Shown here piece by piece: positions 1 to 11,077 of a stretch of 64,000 nt of DNA. How positions within the stretch are numbered: the first letter of the stretch is position 1; each line of letters begins with the position of its first letter. Below the pieces are notes generated by a model, which worked only from the letters and a program-made list of their open reading frames with translations, ran no database searches and was not told the origin of the DNA. Source of the stretch: Nilaparvata lugens. Lineage: Eukaryota > Arthropoda > Insecta > Hemiptera > Delphacidae. The DNA is taken from positions 1,553,114 to 1,617,113 of the forward strand of contig NC_052512.1 in the NCBI RefSeq assembly GCF_014356525.2, in the 5' to 3' direction. The translations under genes and the position numbers were made by a program.

Positions 1-554
1 CATTAGAATTCAATACAGAATTGTACGAGCCTAAATCCATAAGGTTCATGAAACGAGCCAAGCACTGTGCCACTGTTGAGCCCATTACCAGATCATAATT
101 ATTGCCATTAATTTCAGGAATATTGAAATCGCCCAAAATCATACAATCATCCATCATATCAGAATAGGGTTCAATGAACTCGAAATACGTTTTATGTACA
201 TTGAGAGGTGTGGATGGGGGAAAATAAAGAGCATTCAAGTATAACGATTTTTTATTGTGAGTGATTTTCACCCATAGACACTCGACATCGATGTCGCACA
301 TATCATGACAACATTCCGCCTGCAGTGACCTGTGGACCGCCACCAAGACTCCCCCTCCCCTACCGACCTGCCTATCCTTTCTGAAAATCGCATACCGATC
401 ATCAAACAATTCCATGTCTCCAATTCCATCGTGCAGCCACGTTTCAGTTAATACAATCACATGGAAACGACTATTAAGCAGATTGAGACTAAAATCAGAT
501 AATATGGTTCGTAATCCACGTACATTCTGATAGTATATATTAAGTTCATTCATT
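1..554 (-). CDS. LINE ORF2, N-terminal endonuclease part (cut by window edge)
   Basis: Read on the minus strand from an ATG at 554, this frame encodes the start of a non-LTR retrotransposon ORF2 protein. The first residues (MNELNIYYQNVRGLR) have the N/QNVRG motif typical of the APE-like endonuclease of jockey/CR1-type LINEs. Next come LTETWLHD (catalytic Glu), a RKDRQVGRGGGVLVAV segment and the catalytic MILGDFN motif. The endonuclease nicks target DNA to prime reverse transcription. The frame runs off the left window edge, so the SDH end of the domain and the reverse transcriptase cannot be judged. It pairs with the ORF1 upstream on the same strand. No stop interrupts the visible 184 codons, so this copy may be fairly young. 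The family call is secure; the clade is not. Confidence 0.85.
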
Positions 555-1344
555 GTCGCTATGAAGATGGAACTATACACAACGAGTCTTCTTAATTAAT
601 GAAGAATTAGTTATAATTCAAATATATTACATAAGACAAAATAACCTTCAATAGAAGGTAGAGTGAAGGAGGAACACCAGACAGATCAATTCAAAAGAGA
701 GCTGATTTGGATAAAGTCGTGAGAGAGTTCAATATTTTTACAATATTATGTTATTACGTAGTTTTACAATATTTATGACAAAGGAAGAATTTAAAACATG
801 AAAATAAACAGTGAAATAGATATAAGGGAGCTAGAGTACAAGATAAACCCACTCCGCACTCCTCATTTAAATATTAATCAAATGTGACCCTTCTTCTTTT
901 TCTTCTATTGTGAGCTTGAAAAAATAACTAATTAATTAACTATGAGTGAACAATGGAATTGTGCAATGAGATTCATAATAATAGGAGTCTGCCAAGAAAT
1001 CATGAATAATATTTCACCCATAAAAACTCTCACCAGCCTCAATGATAAATATAAGATCAAATTATAAACTAAAACGGTCAACACTTATCGATAGTTAAGA
1101 TAAATAACGGACTATACTCTAACTAGCAAAACTCTAACTATAGCCGCTGAGCAAACCAGTAACAGATAAGAGGTGTACATTGCAATATCTAACAGCCGAT
1201 AAAACTGAAAACACGAAATTGAATCTCATTCACTAATCATTCTCAGCTCTAATCATTCAAAATAATTCAAAAAGTGCAAGATTTCTTCATTATAGTGTAT
1301 GTAGTTTGATTGACATAGTAACTTCAGTCAATCAAAACCCTCAT
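555..1344. other. LINE inter-ORF spacer, no gene seen
   Basis: This 790-bp AT-rich stretch lies between the end of ORF1 and the start of ORF2 of the minus-strand LINE. No reading frame, repeat or RNA structure is evident. It is long for a LINE spacer, so it may include unrelated sequence. Confidence 0.4.
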
Positions 1345-2103
1345 CTAGTGATTAACCTGAGGAAGAGAGAGTAAGTCCTCATCTGACCTAATAACTGTCA
1401 CTGGACCACCCTCACAAGTACGAGCCTTGATTCTGCCCGCTTGATCAATCCATAGAAACTTTACTATGCCACTTTTTACGAGATTGCGAGCTTTTCCGAA
1501 CAGAATTCGTCGTTTCGCCGTCAGAGAAGCATTAATGTAGATCTTATCAGCACCATTCAGTCCAATATCCTTGATTGTGAGATTCCCCATCCTCTTTTTC
1601 AGCCGCATGAAGTGATCTGCATCGTCTCTCCTCAAGAATTTTACAATTATTTCTGAAGTTTCACGATTGTTACGTTTCTTAAGCCTATGACAACAGCTCA
1701 CAGCTTCAAATCCCCTATCAAATTTTATTGCCCTACTTACATCAGCGAAAAGTTTTGGTAGATTCTCATTGTTTACCTCCGGTACTCCGAAAATTTCTAC
1801 ACACTCTCTACGAGAATACTGTTCTAAGTCATCTAATTCACATTTTAAATCATCCAATTTCTGTTTCAAATTCGAGTTCTCAGACCGAAGATTCCCAATT
1901 ATTCCATTCTGACGTTCAATAGTCAATTGTAGTTCCTTGAGAATGTTGTTATTACAAGCAAGATTTTCAGTAACAGGTGCTAAAGATTTAATTATTTGGT
2001 CTTTCATCTTTTTTACAAAATCGGCCATACAGTTTGCTATCAATAACTTTACACCGTCTAGAGTTAGAGAGTCATTCACACCTGTGAACGCACAATCAGC
2101 CAA
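1345..2103 (-). CDS. LINE ORF1 protein (coiled coil plus RNA-binding domain)
   Basis: A 252-residue frame encoding a LINE ORF1 nucleic-acid chaperone. Residues about 35-95 form a heptad-rich coiled coil (many Leu, Asn and Glu). It leads into EQYSRRECVEIFGVPE, the usual start of the L1/CR1-type RNA-recognition fold, and then CCHRLKKR and IIVKFLRRDDAD. The C-terminal third (KIYINASLTAKRRILFGKAR) matches the conserved end of this family. The annotated start is a TTG: the same frame stays open about 30 codons further upstream without an obvious ATG, so the true N-terminus may have been lost by 5' truncation. The related LINE ORF1 at 29768 begins with a PHD finger that this copy lacks. The two proteins share the VEIF-VPE, CHRLKK and IIVKF-RRDD blocks, so they belong to one family. 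Confidence 0.85.
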   Translation of the reverse strand: MADCAFTGVNDSLTLDGVKLLIANCMADFVKKMKDQIIKSLAPVTENLACNNNILKELQLTIERQNGIIGNLRSENSNLKQKLDDLKCELDDLEQYSRRECVEIFGVPEVNNENLPKLFADVSRAIKFDRGFEAVSCCHRLKKRNNRETSEIIVKFLRRDDADHFMRLKKRMGNLTIKDIGLNGADKIYINASLTAKRRILFGKARNLVKSGIVKFLWIDQAGRIKARTCEGGPVTVIRSDEDLLSLPQVNH

Positions 2104-2269
2104 AACAGAATCATCAACCGAAGCCGGACAATCGTTAATAGAAACATCACCATCCGTTAGTGATCGGCCTAATAGGTACCCTACCTACGTTCGCGATGAT
2201 ATGTTTTATGTACCATATTCATTTATTTACCGCTGTGATACCATATTACAAGATCCATAAGATCGTGGC

Positions 2270-3155
2270 AGTTTTCTTGACAGAACAACCTCTCAATAAC
2301 GAATACCTTTCAGCAGCGAATTTTTTCTCGGGATAATCGACTTCGTTATACAGGGTTCGACTGTAGTTAAATTCTTTTCAAGAATGAGGTCTTGGTCTCA
2401 CATATTACCACAAATTGATAGGTACTAAGTAGATAAGTGCACATAATTAACGATTCATTCAAACCAAATTTATATTTATTTTTATTAATGGAATAAAGAA
2501 GACTTTCATGACATTACTCATAATTTTAAACAGTATACCGTACTGTAGATGAATTCAATAAATGTTCTCAGCACTGCTTCAACAGAACAGCACAATCTTT
2601 GTTTAGGCTACAGCCACAGAAAAAATATTAATAATAATTTCAAAAAACAATCAGAATACTAGATAATAAATTTCATTGAATTATTGTTGTGTTACATGAA
2701 CAATACCATTATGATTTTTGTCAAATCTTCTGGAACACAAGTTCTACACAATAGAATAATATTATTTTATTATTCAGTAAAAAGGTAATAAATTATTATT
2801 TCAATCACAATTATTATAATTGCATTTCACCAATTGTAAGAAAATATTATGGATGCATATAACAAAGGAAATTATGATATTATTTACTCTGCTTCCTTGC
2901 TATGTATACAATAGAATAAACGTTTGTAAAACGTTCTGTAAGCAGTTTGAAACTTATCAATTTCAACAAGTAACACTATGCATATAGTAACTATGAATAC
3001 TCTATTATATTATACATATATTTAAAACTATACTTATCTGAAATGCACAAATCATTTCTGACTAGGGTGACAAAGCACTTTACAAAATTCTCAATTACAT
3101 GACACTTAATATATACAGCACCACTGTGCTTCTTGTAAAACCTTATCAAATTCAA
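2270..3155. other. AT-rich stretch without recognised gene
   Basis: No coding frame above background, no repeat copies elsewhere in the window and no RNA signature were seen here. Confidence 0.4.
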
Positions 3156-3382
3156 CTATAGTGCGGTCCACGTTATAATGGCAGTGGATAAAGATAGAAG
3201 AATAGCGATGCCGATTTTCTGCATTAATTAATTATATTTCTTCACTGTCAAAAACATAATTGGTATCGTTGTGGACCTAGAAAAGGATAGTACCGTAACA
3301 CCGGCTTTGTCGAATAATAGACAAGGATAGCGAAACCTAAGTTGATCAAGTACTGTCATTTATAACGTGGACCTCACTATAG
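3156..3382. repeat. TIR element (MITE), CTATAGTG family, about 227 bp
   Basis: Left end reads CTATAGTGCGGTCCACG and the right end is its inverted match, CGTGGACCTCACTATAG. The same termini bound longer copies at 58581-58919 and 63415-63922, and one-sided remnants lie at 6051-6076 and upstream of both Taf7 first exons. The inside shares short blocks such as AAGGATAG with the longer copies. It has no coding capacity, so it is a non-autonomous DNA element. The superfamily is not assigned because a clean target duplication is not visible. Confidence 0.75.
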
Positions 3383-3566
3383 TGACACAAATATTAAATA
3401 CAACATATAAGGACTAATTAGGCTATAATGAGTACTATTACATAATTTGATACTATTTTAATCTGTATTTTACACAAACATTACATACTAAAAAATACTA
3501 TTGTCTTTTGAAATGAAATTACTTTTGTGAGGGGAGCTTCTTACATAATCTTTGTGAATATTCATG

Positions 3567-3765
3567 TTGAACTCGCGCTTCGCGCTCGGGAGGGGGCTTC
3601 GCCCCCTGCACCCCCAGTAGGGTAGGTTAGCAGCCTCCGCGCTTGGCGCTCCGGCTGGGATGCGGGCTTCGCCCGCCCAATCTCCTTTTATGACTGTATA
3701 AGGTTGGGTAGCAGCCTCCGCGCTTCGCGCTCCAGCTACAAAGCATGCTTCGCCCGCTCATTTGC
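3567..3765. repeat. GC-rich palindromic repeat block
   Basis: A GC-rich island in AT-rich DNA, made of short palindromes such as GCGCTTCGCGCTC, GGGGGCTTCGCCCCC and GGGCTTCGCCCGCC. The phrase GCAGCCTCCGCGCTT occurs twice about 90 bp apart, so the block is partly tandem. A weaker relative (GCAGCCTCCGCACTTG) is found in both copies of the Taf7 5' duplication near 22664 and 27085. Function unknown. Confidence 0.6.
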
Positions 3766-4900
3766 CTTTCAAATGAAATTTATTTATTATTTATTCGTGG
3801 ACAGAATATATTCTGGTTTGTTCAAATGTGTTATGGTTTATTAATAGATTTTTCCAAGATTTAGTCCAAGATAAAGTTAGTTATTAAGTTAAGTGATACA
3901 TCCCTCACCACAATCATTATGCTTGAACCATTAATATTTTTTCAAAAACACTTTCCTTACTTGTTGTTTATTGTTTTGTTGTATATTGCTTTTTCTCGTT
4001 GTATTTCTGTGTGTTGTAAATAAATTCAATTGAAAAAAATTTGACTTTGAGGGTGACGGCAGGTTAATTAGGTTAGTTGTGTTAGGTGAAGGTTAAATTA
4101 ACTTTTTGATATCAACGAATATAAAGTTCAAACAAAATCTTTTTAGTTGATAATCAGCGTTTTGTTCTTTTATGTCTCTATATAAGTGGGATCATTGTCC
4201 CTATCATCAAAATTCATATCAGATTCATCATTCAAAGAAGCAAATATTTCATCATTCATGTCAGTAATAATAAGAATATTATTATTCAAGTTTTAAAAGC
4301 TATTGATATGATGTAAATAATATTATAAATGTTGGTGAGTCGAACAAAGAAGTTTCTAATACATTTTTTGTGGGAAGCAAACTTAACTGTGTGTTGAACA
4401 TCTAGTCATCATTTGACAATAAAAAAATAGAATATGAATAAATTATGTACTTTTGAAAAAGTAAGACTTATTAATCTTCCTGTCTATTATGTACATCTTT
4501 GTAACATGCCTACACTTGATAATCGCGTGATAATGTTATTATAATTGCTGGTCCCATACATCATCACCTGCAATTCCAATTGATCCTGCACATCATGATA
4601 CATCTAATTTAGCTTCTAGAAGTTCTCATAATAATTGTAGTAGTAGTGTCTATATAATAGACATTCAAGGATTTAAAAGACAATAATGGAGAACTAGTTG
4701 CAAAAGAACTTGTAATTCTAGAGTCTACAAGTGATGAAGTTAGTGGATGCCAAAGTGTAGTGACTAGTCATTATTTTTTTGAACAACCGTATCCAAATAC
4801 CTATTTGTCAACAAGTACAAACAATCATAACAATGGTTTACAATATAAGCATGGACTGAGGTGGGGGGAGCGTGGTCTAATAGGTCAACAGCAATTTACT
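3766..4900. other. AT-rich stretch without recognised gene
   Basis: Only low-complexity AT-rich sequence and short accidental frames are visible. Nothing supports a gene. Confidence 0.35.
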
Positions 4901-4949
4901 ACCCTACACTAGTTTTAAAAAAGTTATTGTTGATGCAATTGAAGGGTGG

Positions 4950-5402
4950 TTGTTCAATCCAACCAAAAGGCATGGAAATGGAATAGTAATATATTTTTAT
5001 GGGTTTAAAACAATGACTCTCCTATACAAACAATTAGATGGTTTGTTTCTCTCAAACACAATTCACGATTATGTTCGAATTATTGATATTTCGTGTGAGT
5101 ATGCTTCTGATTTTAGTCCACCTAACCTTGATGGACTGTTAAAGAAATGTAGTAGCTCAGTTTCACATGTCTATTGTGAAGAACATCATTTACTTACATT
5201 ATTGGAGGAAATACGTCTATGTATACAAGAATCTCTTGCATCTACAACACAGCAGAATAGTGTTAATGATGATTTACCTTCGGCTTCATCATCATCATTG
5301 TTGGGTGCTGATAGACATAACTATAGATGTTCATTGCAGATTGTCCATGCTTTGCATGGCTACATCAAAAAATCGATGTTGAAATTAAATATGAATATGT
5401 AA
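4950..5402 (+). pseudogene. unrecognised gene-like ORF, 150 codons
   Basis: I do not recognise this frame. It stays open about 20 codons upstream of the marked TTG and has no good ATG start. It has a mixed, protein-like composition: a hydrophobic stretch (GIVIYFYGFKTMTLLY), acidic and Cys-containing middle parts (HVYCEEHHLLTLLEEIRLCI) and a Ser-rich run (LPSASSSSLLG). It could be a decayed gene, an exon of an unseen gene or a chance frame. No splice sites, neighbours or repeats decide this. Confidence 0.3.
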
Positions 5403-6050
5403 TTGATTTATGTAATAACTATTGTATATATAAATGTACTTTGTGTGTGTGTTAAACCAATATACATTATTTTATTGTCTCTCTCTCTTCCCTTCTCTTT
5501 TCCCTACTTCACTTACTGTTCAAGAGAATATGTGTAAGAAACAGGGGTTTGTTTATGCAACCTGCTATACATCAAATCAATACAGTACTTGGACTGGTGT
5601 GACACTGAAAATGCTTCCTTACTGGGTAAGGAGGAAATCAATAGTGTTGTTTGATTGCTGCTGCTACTATCAATATTTAATTTCAATAGCCCTATTAGAT
5701 GCACAACGATTGAGTGTATCTGTGAAATCAAATCAATACTTGGACTGGGGGGGGGTGACGCTGAACGTGTGCACCCTGCTTATGGCAGGGAAAAAGATTT
5801 TTGTGGTTATGTTGCCCCCGGGGAGGGAAAAATCTAGTTTGAGGTTAGAAGAAAAAAAGGAGGGAAATTTGTTGTGGCGGGAAATTTCAAGGTCGTGACG
5901 TCACTGATCAGCTGATGATGTCACTAAACCTGCTGTCATGTGATGTCAGCAACTCTGCTAAGAGGCGGGGCGGTGGGGGGGGGCAACGCTAGTGGGGTCA
6001 AAACAGCTGATTTTGATCACCCTCTGTCCTTTTTACCCTACTAAGTCTAA
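5403..6050. other. mixed repetitive stretch, GC-richer end
   Basis: A phrase around ACTTGGACTGG occurs twice, near 5588 and 5737, each followed by a similar GTGACNCTGAA block, suggesting a decayed repeat. From about 5730 the sequence has G runs, a TGACGTCA palindrome near 5895 and a TGATCAGCTGATGATG block. No gene is supported. Confidence 0.35.
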
Positions 6051-6076
6051 CAGTCATTATAATGTGGACCTCACTT
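6051..6076. repeat. single terminal remnant of the CTATAGTG MITE family
   Basis: CAGTCATTATAATGTGGACC followed by TCACTTAAG matches the right terminus of the elements at 58581 and 63415. No opposite end was found nearby, so this is a one-sided remnant or solo end. Confidence 0.55.
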
Positions 6077-6587
6077 AAGTTTTGCAATGAATAATAATGG
6101 ATGAGTTTTGTTTACATAATATACACTTAACCTAGCGTAGAAAAATATTCCAAACAAAATAGGATTGTAAATGAATCAAGCAATCTTGAAAAACAAACTT
6201 GATTTATTGTAACAATCAACGACAATAATTATTGACCTACTCAATGAAATCTTGCTCTTTGGGTTCCATTTTTATATCATAGGAACACTTTCTTATAGTT
6301 GTTTCTGTAAATGAATTTGGTAAGTTTCCTTTATTATGTTATTTCTCAGATTAGCCTTTTAAGCATCCTTACACAGAAGCATCTGTTAAATTATAATCTT
6401 GATTAAATGTTACAAGAATCAATCAGAGAAGCCTCCTTCTCAGAAAAACGTACCTTTTCCGATTGGTTCTGGAGGAATTGAATCATGATTGAAATTCATT
6501 TAACAAACTTTTGTGTTACCGGGTCTTAGCATTTGAAACTTGATTCTATTAATCATATCAAATCGATATCATTTATTGAAAAATATA

Positions 6588-7178
6588 TTAAGTAACGATA
6601 GCATAGTGTCTGTCTTTATAAAGGCTATCAACGGGTATATTTAATATAGCATCTACGTCCACGCTTGGATTGTTATCAATTTGAAAGAAAATTTGTTTCA
6701 AGTCATTGTACACACCCCAGTCAACAACAGACATGAAAATTTTCTCTTCAATCCACATGGACAATAATATGTTGATTTTATTTATGTCTTCTCCACCCAA
6801 TGCTTTGTAGTTACCATTCGCCGACATTCTTATTTCTAAGAAAGTAAGATCTCCTTGTATGTCAGCCAATAATTTAGGCATTACATTACCACAATTTTTG
6901 ATCACTTTGTAATTGAAGACATCATATTGGAATATTTTCGACTTCGTTTTGAAATCCTTTAGTTTCAGGTGACGTGCCAATTTGAATACTTCCTTTGCTT
7001 CTTAAGATAGTTCAGCAAATACCTTATTTTGCTCACAATGCCTCTTGATTAGTTCATTCTGGAACCATACTTGTTCACGATTCTTTGGAGCTTTCATATA
7101 ATTTTTAAAGGATGCAAAAGTGTTGAAAGAATGTGTCACTAAATCAATCCCATCTCTTGTACTTTCATAAGATGTCCC
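6588..7178 (-). pseudogene. unrecognised gene fragment with one in-frame stop
   Basis: On the minus strand a long frame runs from about 7196 to 6588, broken only by a TAA near 7000 (FAELS, stop, EAKEVFK). It reads as real protein: GIDLVTHSFNTFASFKNYMK, then FKLARHLKLKDFKTKSKIF, GDLTFLEIRMSANGNYKALG and IEEKIFMSVVDWGVYNDL. TTTCCATTGCAG ending at 7179 looks like a splice acceptor, so this may be a last exon starting at 7178. A second exon-like frame lies upstream on the same strand at 7522-7342. I could not assign a family. The stop means it is a pseudogene, a sequencing error, or a readthrough case. Confidence 0.45.
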
Positions 7179-7341
7179 CTGCAATGGAAAAGCCAATGTA
7201 TCAACATTTTGTAGTGAGATTCACGTTTTAAAATTAGTGAAATGGTAGAATGACATATTTTGGCAGCTCATTAGAAGTCTACATTCATCTTAGCAAGGGT
7301 GAAAAGTTAAAAATAATTATGGATGGAGCTATCTGCTTCGT

Positions 7342-7522
7342 CTATTGACAGAAAGTGTTAGCAGAACAATCTTTATCAGGTGCTGACTCAAGAAAATATC
7401 CCCACTCTAGTAGCAGAAGAAATAAACGAGACTCATCACTTTTTTCACGGTAGAGCTTATTAATTTTTGGAAAATTGATAGGTTTACTTCCTGGAAAAAG
7501 TACGTACAGTACAAGGATGCTC
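7342..7522 (-). pseudogene. possible exon of the same unrecognised gene
   Basis: A minus-strand frame encodes LYVLFPGSKPINFPKINK then YREKSDESRLFLLLLEWGYF and ends CSANTFCQ before a TAG. It is preceded by a good acceptor (TTTTTTCTCTATGTTTCTAG, ending at 7523). No clear GT donor joins it in frame to the fragment at 7178-6588, so the link is inferred from strand, order and protein-like composition only. Confidence 0.3.
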
Positions 7523-7677
7523 CTAGAAACATAGAGAAAAAATAGCATAATCTATGCATAGTATAAAATAATAGTATAGTAGACTACCTTAAAAAGTAGT
7601 TGTCATCTCTCATCATCATCCCTCTCACTCATTAACGACACACAAGCCTATGAGCTTATGTGGGCATCACCCTCAGT

Positions 7678-7697
7678 ATTATTATTATTATTATTAT
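7678..7697. repeat. ATT trinucleotide microsatellite
   Basis: A short perfect run of about seven ATT units within AT-rich DNA. Confidence 0.8.
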
Positions 7698-7739
7698 AGT
7701 AGAATACTTTGATATAGTATAATACTATAGAATGGCACA

Positions 7740-7835
7740 GGATGCGCCAAAGTCCTTACCCCCAAGGTCACTCAAGGTTAAGATCACCTTCAAGGTTATT
7801 CCAAGGTCAAGGTCACCCCAAAGTCAAAAAATAAG
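7740..7835. repeat. clustered AAGGTCA degenerate repeats
   Basis: CCAAGGTCA, TCAAGGTTA, TTCAAGGTTATT, CCAAGGTCAAGGTCA and CCAAAGTCA occur within about 80 bp. The phrase TCAAGGTCA is the known half-site of FTZ-F1-type nuclear receptors. The array may simply be a decayed short tandem repeat; no promoter or gene was found beside it. Confidence 0.5.
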
Positions 7836-8089
7836 AGAAATTGAAAATAGATAAAAGTAGCAAATAAATTAAAAAAAACTGTTAGGATGTAGTGGGGTGT
7901 GAGCTTGAGTATATAAAGGGGACATTTTGCCAGGAGAGATCAGTATGTTACGGCCACTGAGGTGGATGCAATGACAAATCACAGTACTTAGTAGCTTCTT
8001 TATGGTGGAGCCAGGCTGGACTGAGTGAACACAAGTTGAAGTGATTACACATTTATTCCCCATCACTATCAGACAAATTTATAGACTTA

Positions 8090-8885
8090 AAAATGACAAT
8101 CCAGGAGTGTCAGTTAACATCTATGGAGAGGATGCTAAGAACATCATATTTCCATGACATGTTGTCGTCAAACAGATGGAGGAAGGAAAATCATTTTGTC
8201 CTCCTCCTTCTATGCAACAGTAAAGAGGATGATTTGAGAGTCAACAGCCACTACTGTTTCATCGAAAATTGTTAAGGCCCTTCAAGATCTTAGCTTACAA
8301 TGTGTAAAAGCTGTATAATCATCTGTCATCAATGCTTTATCCACTACACCATTAAGAGAGATGGAAAATCAAGGATTAAGGAGCACGAGGAGTACTGTGC
8401 CAAAAACAAGACATCAAAAATCATCATGCCCAAGCTGAAGAAGGATCGAAGCTAACCTTGAAAAACATCAGCTACTGTTGGTGGTCTTGTTTACTTTGAA
8501 TGTTTGCTTGAGAAGCCTAAGGAAGGAAATGAACCATAAGACGGGAAGGCAGCCTAACTCATCCAATCTGACAAAGCAATGAATCACTGTCTCTACTTTG
8601 TGTGAGACAAACATCATCTACCATTATGGCTGACAATCACCAACCTCATCCCCCAACGATCAATTGTCTACAGGGGACCTGATGCAGCCAAACAGCCAGT
8701 GATTGGCAGTGACAACATCTTGTCTCAATTGAACAATTTTATAGCAGGCCTCACTATATTCTGCTACATTGTGCCTTGCTTTTTTCCCATCTGTAACTTC
8801 AAGCATTTTTATTTTTCATCTATTATTTTACAAAGGTGACTTTCTAAAAGTATTTTAAGCCTAGGTGATGATGATGGGATGAATG
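8090..8885. other. decayed sequence, no recognised gene
   Basis: A few short plus-strand frames with protein-like bias are scattered here but stops are frequent and no family is recognisable. It may be an old pseudogene or transposon remnant. It ends at the BEL element target site. Confidence 0.3.
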
Positions 8886-8890
8886 ATAAT

Positions 8891-9283
8891 TGTTTAATTT
8901 GACAGAGGCTGGCTCAAACAGCACTCTGGTTTGTGGACTGTATCAATTACATCGAGAACCTTTTGGGGTTGTCTGGCGTCAGGTAGCAAGTTGAACAATT
9001 TAAATGGCTAAGTGCACAATAACATAGGCCTACCTTCATGTCCAAATCCTCCTTGCTTCTAGGATCCCGGGTCCAGATCACGATATGAGACGAGACAACA
9101 CTTGTAATAAATCACAATAAATCAATAGATCACTTTGCAAAAATCGACATTACAAGAAGTGAGCTGTTCGATTGGCTGTCAATCGGCAACTGGCAGCGAT
9201 TATGCTATGCGCATCACCCTTCAATTGCCCCCTCTATTACACAATGCCAGACAACAAAGCAACATTGATATAACATCTGAACA
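8891..9283 (-). repeat. BEL element 3' LTR
   Basis: Direct copy of 16219-16611 with only scattered mismatches, bounded by TG and CA. It sits downstream of the coding region on the minus strand, next to the purine tract at about 9284-9296. Confidence 0.92.
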
Positions 9284-9581
9284 TTCCGCCCACCTTGGAA
9301 GAACTTCCAATAACAAAAAAAAAAAACACCTATAATGAACCCTACTAGGGAAACTAGGGAAAAAAGGAAAATATCTTCACTCCTCAGGGGCCATTGAGGA
9401 GACTTATAGAAAAGGAGTAGGAGGCCCACGGAAAGGAGAGGATGGGATGAGAAATAATGACTATATACAACCACTATACATACAAACAAGAAACCAAGCA
9501 ACTTGGGAACCTTTCCCACATGTAAAACGAGAAACAAAAAAAACTAACCACTAAACTTATTGAAGTTCCCTTCAATAAGGC
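9284..9581. other. BEL element 3' untranslated part
   Basis: Non-coding interval between the DUF5641-like frame and the 3' LTR. It contains a short A run and, next to the LTR, the purine-rich tract used to prime plus-strand synthesis. Confidence 0.6.
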
Positions 9582-9827
9582 CTAATCTTCATCAACAGGG
9601 AGGAGAAATACCCTATTGACAGCCCTAGTGAGACTTCCTTTTGCAGTCTGTACCTCCACCACTCTCACAATTCCATCCTGTCCAGGGAATATCTTCGTTA
9701 TTTGACCAAGCCTCCAGTGAAGAGGGAGTAGGTTACTTTCCTTTAAGAGAGCCATACGTCTGATGTTAACATTACTATGTTTTCTGTACAATTTTGTTCG
9801 GGTTTGCAAGCTAGATACATACTCCAA
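9582..9827 (-). pseudogene. BEL pol C-terminal tail (DUF5641-like)
   Basis: The frame encodes NLLPLHWRLGQITKIFPGQD, then GIVRVVEVQTAKGS and NRVFLLPVDED. This is the small domain that follows the integrase core in BEL-Pao polyproteins (PLxWxLGRI and RVVxVxTxxG). The integrase catalytic core that should precede it is absent: the RNase H-like frame at 9840 ends directly next to it. Internal deletion of integrase makes this copy defective. Confidence 0.85.
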
Positions 9828-9839
9828 TTTCCAACGTTT

Positions 9840-11063
9840 CTAGAATGAGGATACAATTCTTTTGAGTAAATTCCATCGATTTCTCAAGTTCACCGATTGA
9901 ATTGATTCCTCTGAGTCTTTACTCTGTGTTGCTAGAGTTATTTTTCTTGCTTCCAATTCAATCTGTTTGGAATTTTCATCATCATTACTGTGGGTTTGGT
10001 GTGGCCAGCAGTCCAGTGGTTTGTCTAACCAATCAGAACCATTCCACCACAGAGAATTATCAATTAATTCATTGAGCAATAGTCCTCGACTAGCACAATC
10101 AGCTGGATTACATTCGGTTGACACATATCTGAATTGCTCTGTAGACAGGTGTTCCTGTACTTGACTTACACAATTTGCCACAAACCTAGCCCAACAATGA
10201 GGTAAAGACCGAATCCAACTCACTGCCACAGTTGAATAAGTCCAAGCTGCAATATAATCTATGTTTATAATTTTTGAAAGCACTTCTTGAACTTCATGTA
10301 ATAATCTAGCTACTAGGACAACCACACAAAGCTCCCATTTCTTCACTACCTCCACGGATGCTATATCATCCCAGTCACATCTTGATTGCCATAGATATTG
10401 AATTATACTCTTGAAGGTAAGCATGAAAGGTGTCAAATATCCTAATGGATCAAAAATTTGTGCTAAAGTTGATAAAACATTTCGTTTTGTAGCTAGACTG
10501 GATGGAACCTTCACCCTGTAGAAGAGGTAGTAACCAATTGGATTCGATTGGAAGCCAAGAATTTTAATGGTTTTATCAGACTCCAAAGTGAAATCTTTTG
10601 CATCAATAGTGCAATGCTCTGGAGGGAGATTTGATAGAATGGTAGAATGATTGCTGGCCCACTTTAGCAATTCAAATTTCCCTTTGCTTAACAATTCAGT
10701 AAGCTGCAGTTGCTTGGTTGCTTCCATTGATGAGACTGATGTAACTATATCATCCATGTAAGTAGAAAACCGTAAGGCTTCAGAAGCCGCAGGGAGCATT
10801 TTTTCTTCATCTTCAATAAACTTATGCATAGTACAAATGGCAAGAAATGGTGATGATGATACACCATACGACATAGTTGTTAGAGTATACTCTTTCATTT
10901 CTTCTCCCTTTTCAGATTTTGTCCATTTTATTTCAACATTATCCTGTCTATCATCATCTAACTCTTCCAAATTTAGTTTCTCCCTTTCAAAAACATCTTC
11001 TCCAATTTCCTTTTTTGGTATGGGTCTTCCCATTGGTTTGATTTCATGTGGACTATAAATCAC
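9840..11063 (-). pseudogene. BEL pol fragment: reverse transcriptase palm, thumb and RNase H region
   Basis: A 407-codon frame. Residues 64-77 (MSYGVSSSPFLAIC) match the BEL motif before the active site, and residues 102-105 are YMDD, the catalytic motif of reverse transcriptase. LATKRNVLSTLAQIFDPLGYLTPF (about 191-214) is the Pao-family signature, and CNPADCASRGL is the typical motif near the end of the RNase H-like part. The fingers half of the reverse transcriptase, normally upstream of YMDD, is largely missing, replaced by about 60 residues of a charged segment. Part of the domain between DWDD and the RNase H end is also shortened. It cannot encode an active enzyme. Confidence 0.9.
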
Positions 11064-11077
11064 TTTTAACTCTTTCC

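Noticed and set aside
6588..7522. Endogenous nudivirus or other DNA-virus gene
   Set aside because: Considered because some planthoppers carry such sequences, but no motif of a known viral core gene could be seen, so no viral origin is claimed.
9967..11058. Short + frames over BEL pol
   Set aside because: Antisense shadows of the BEL reverse transcriptase frame.
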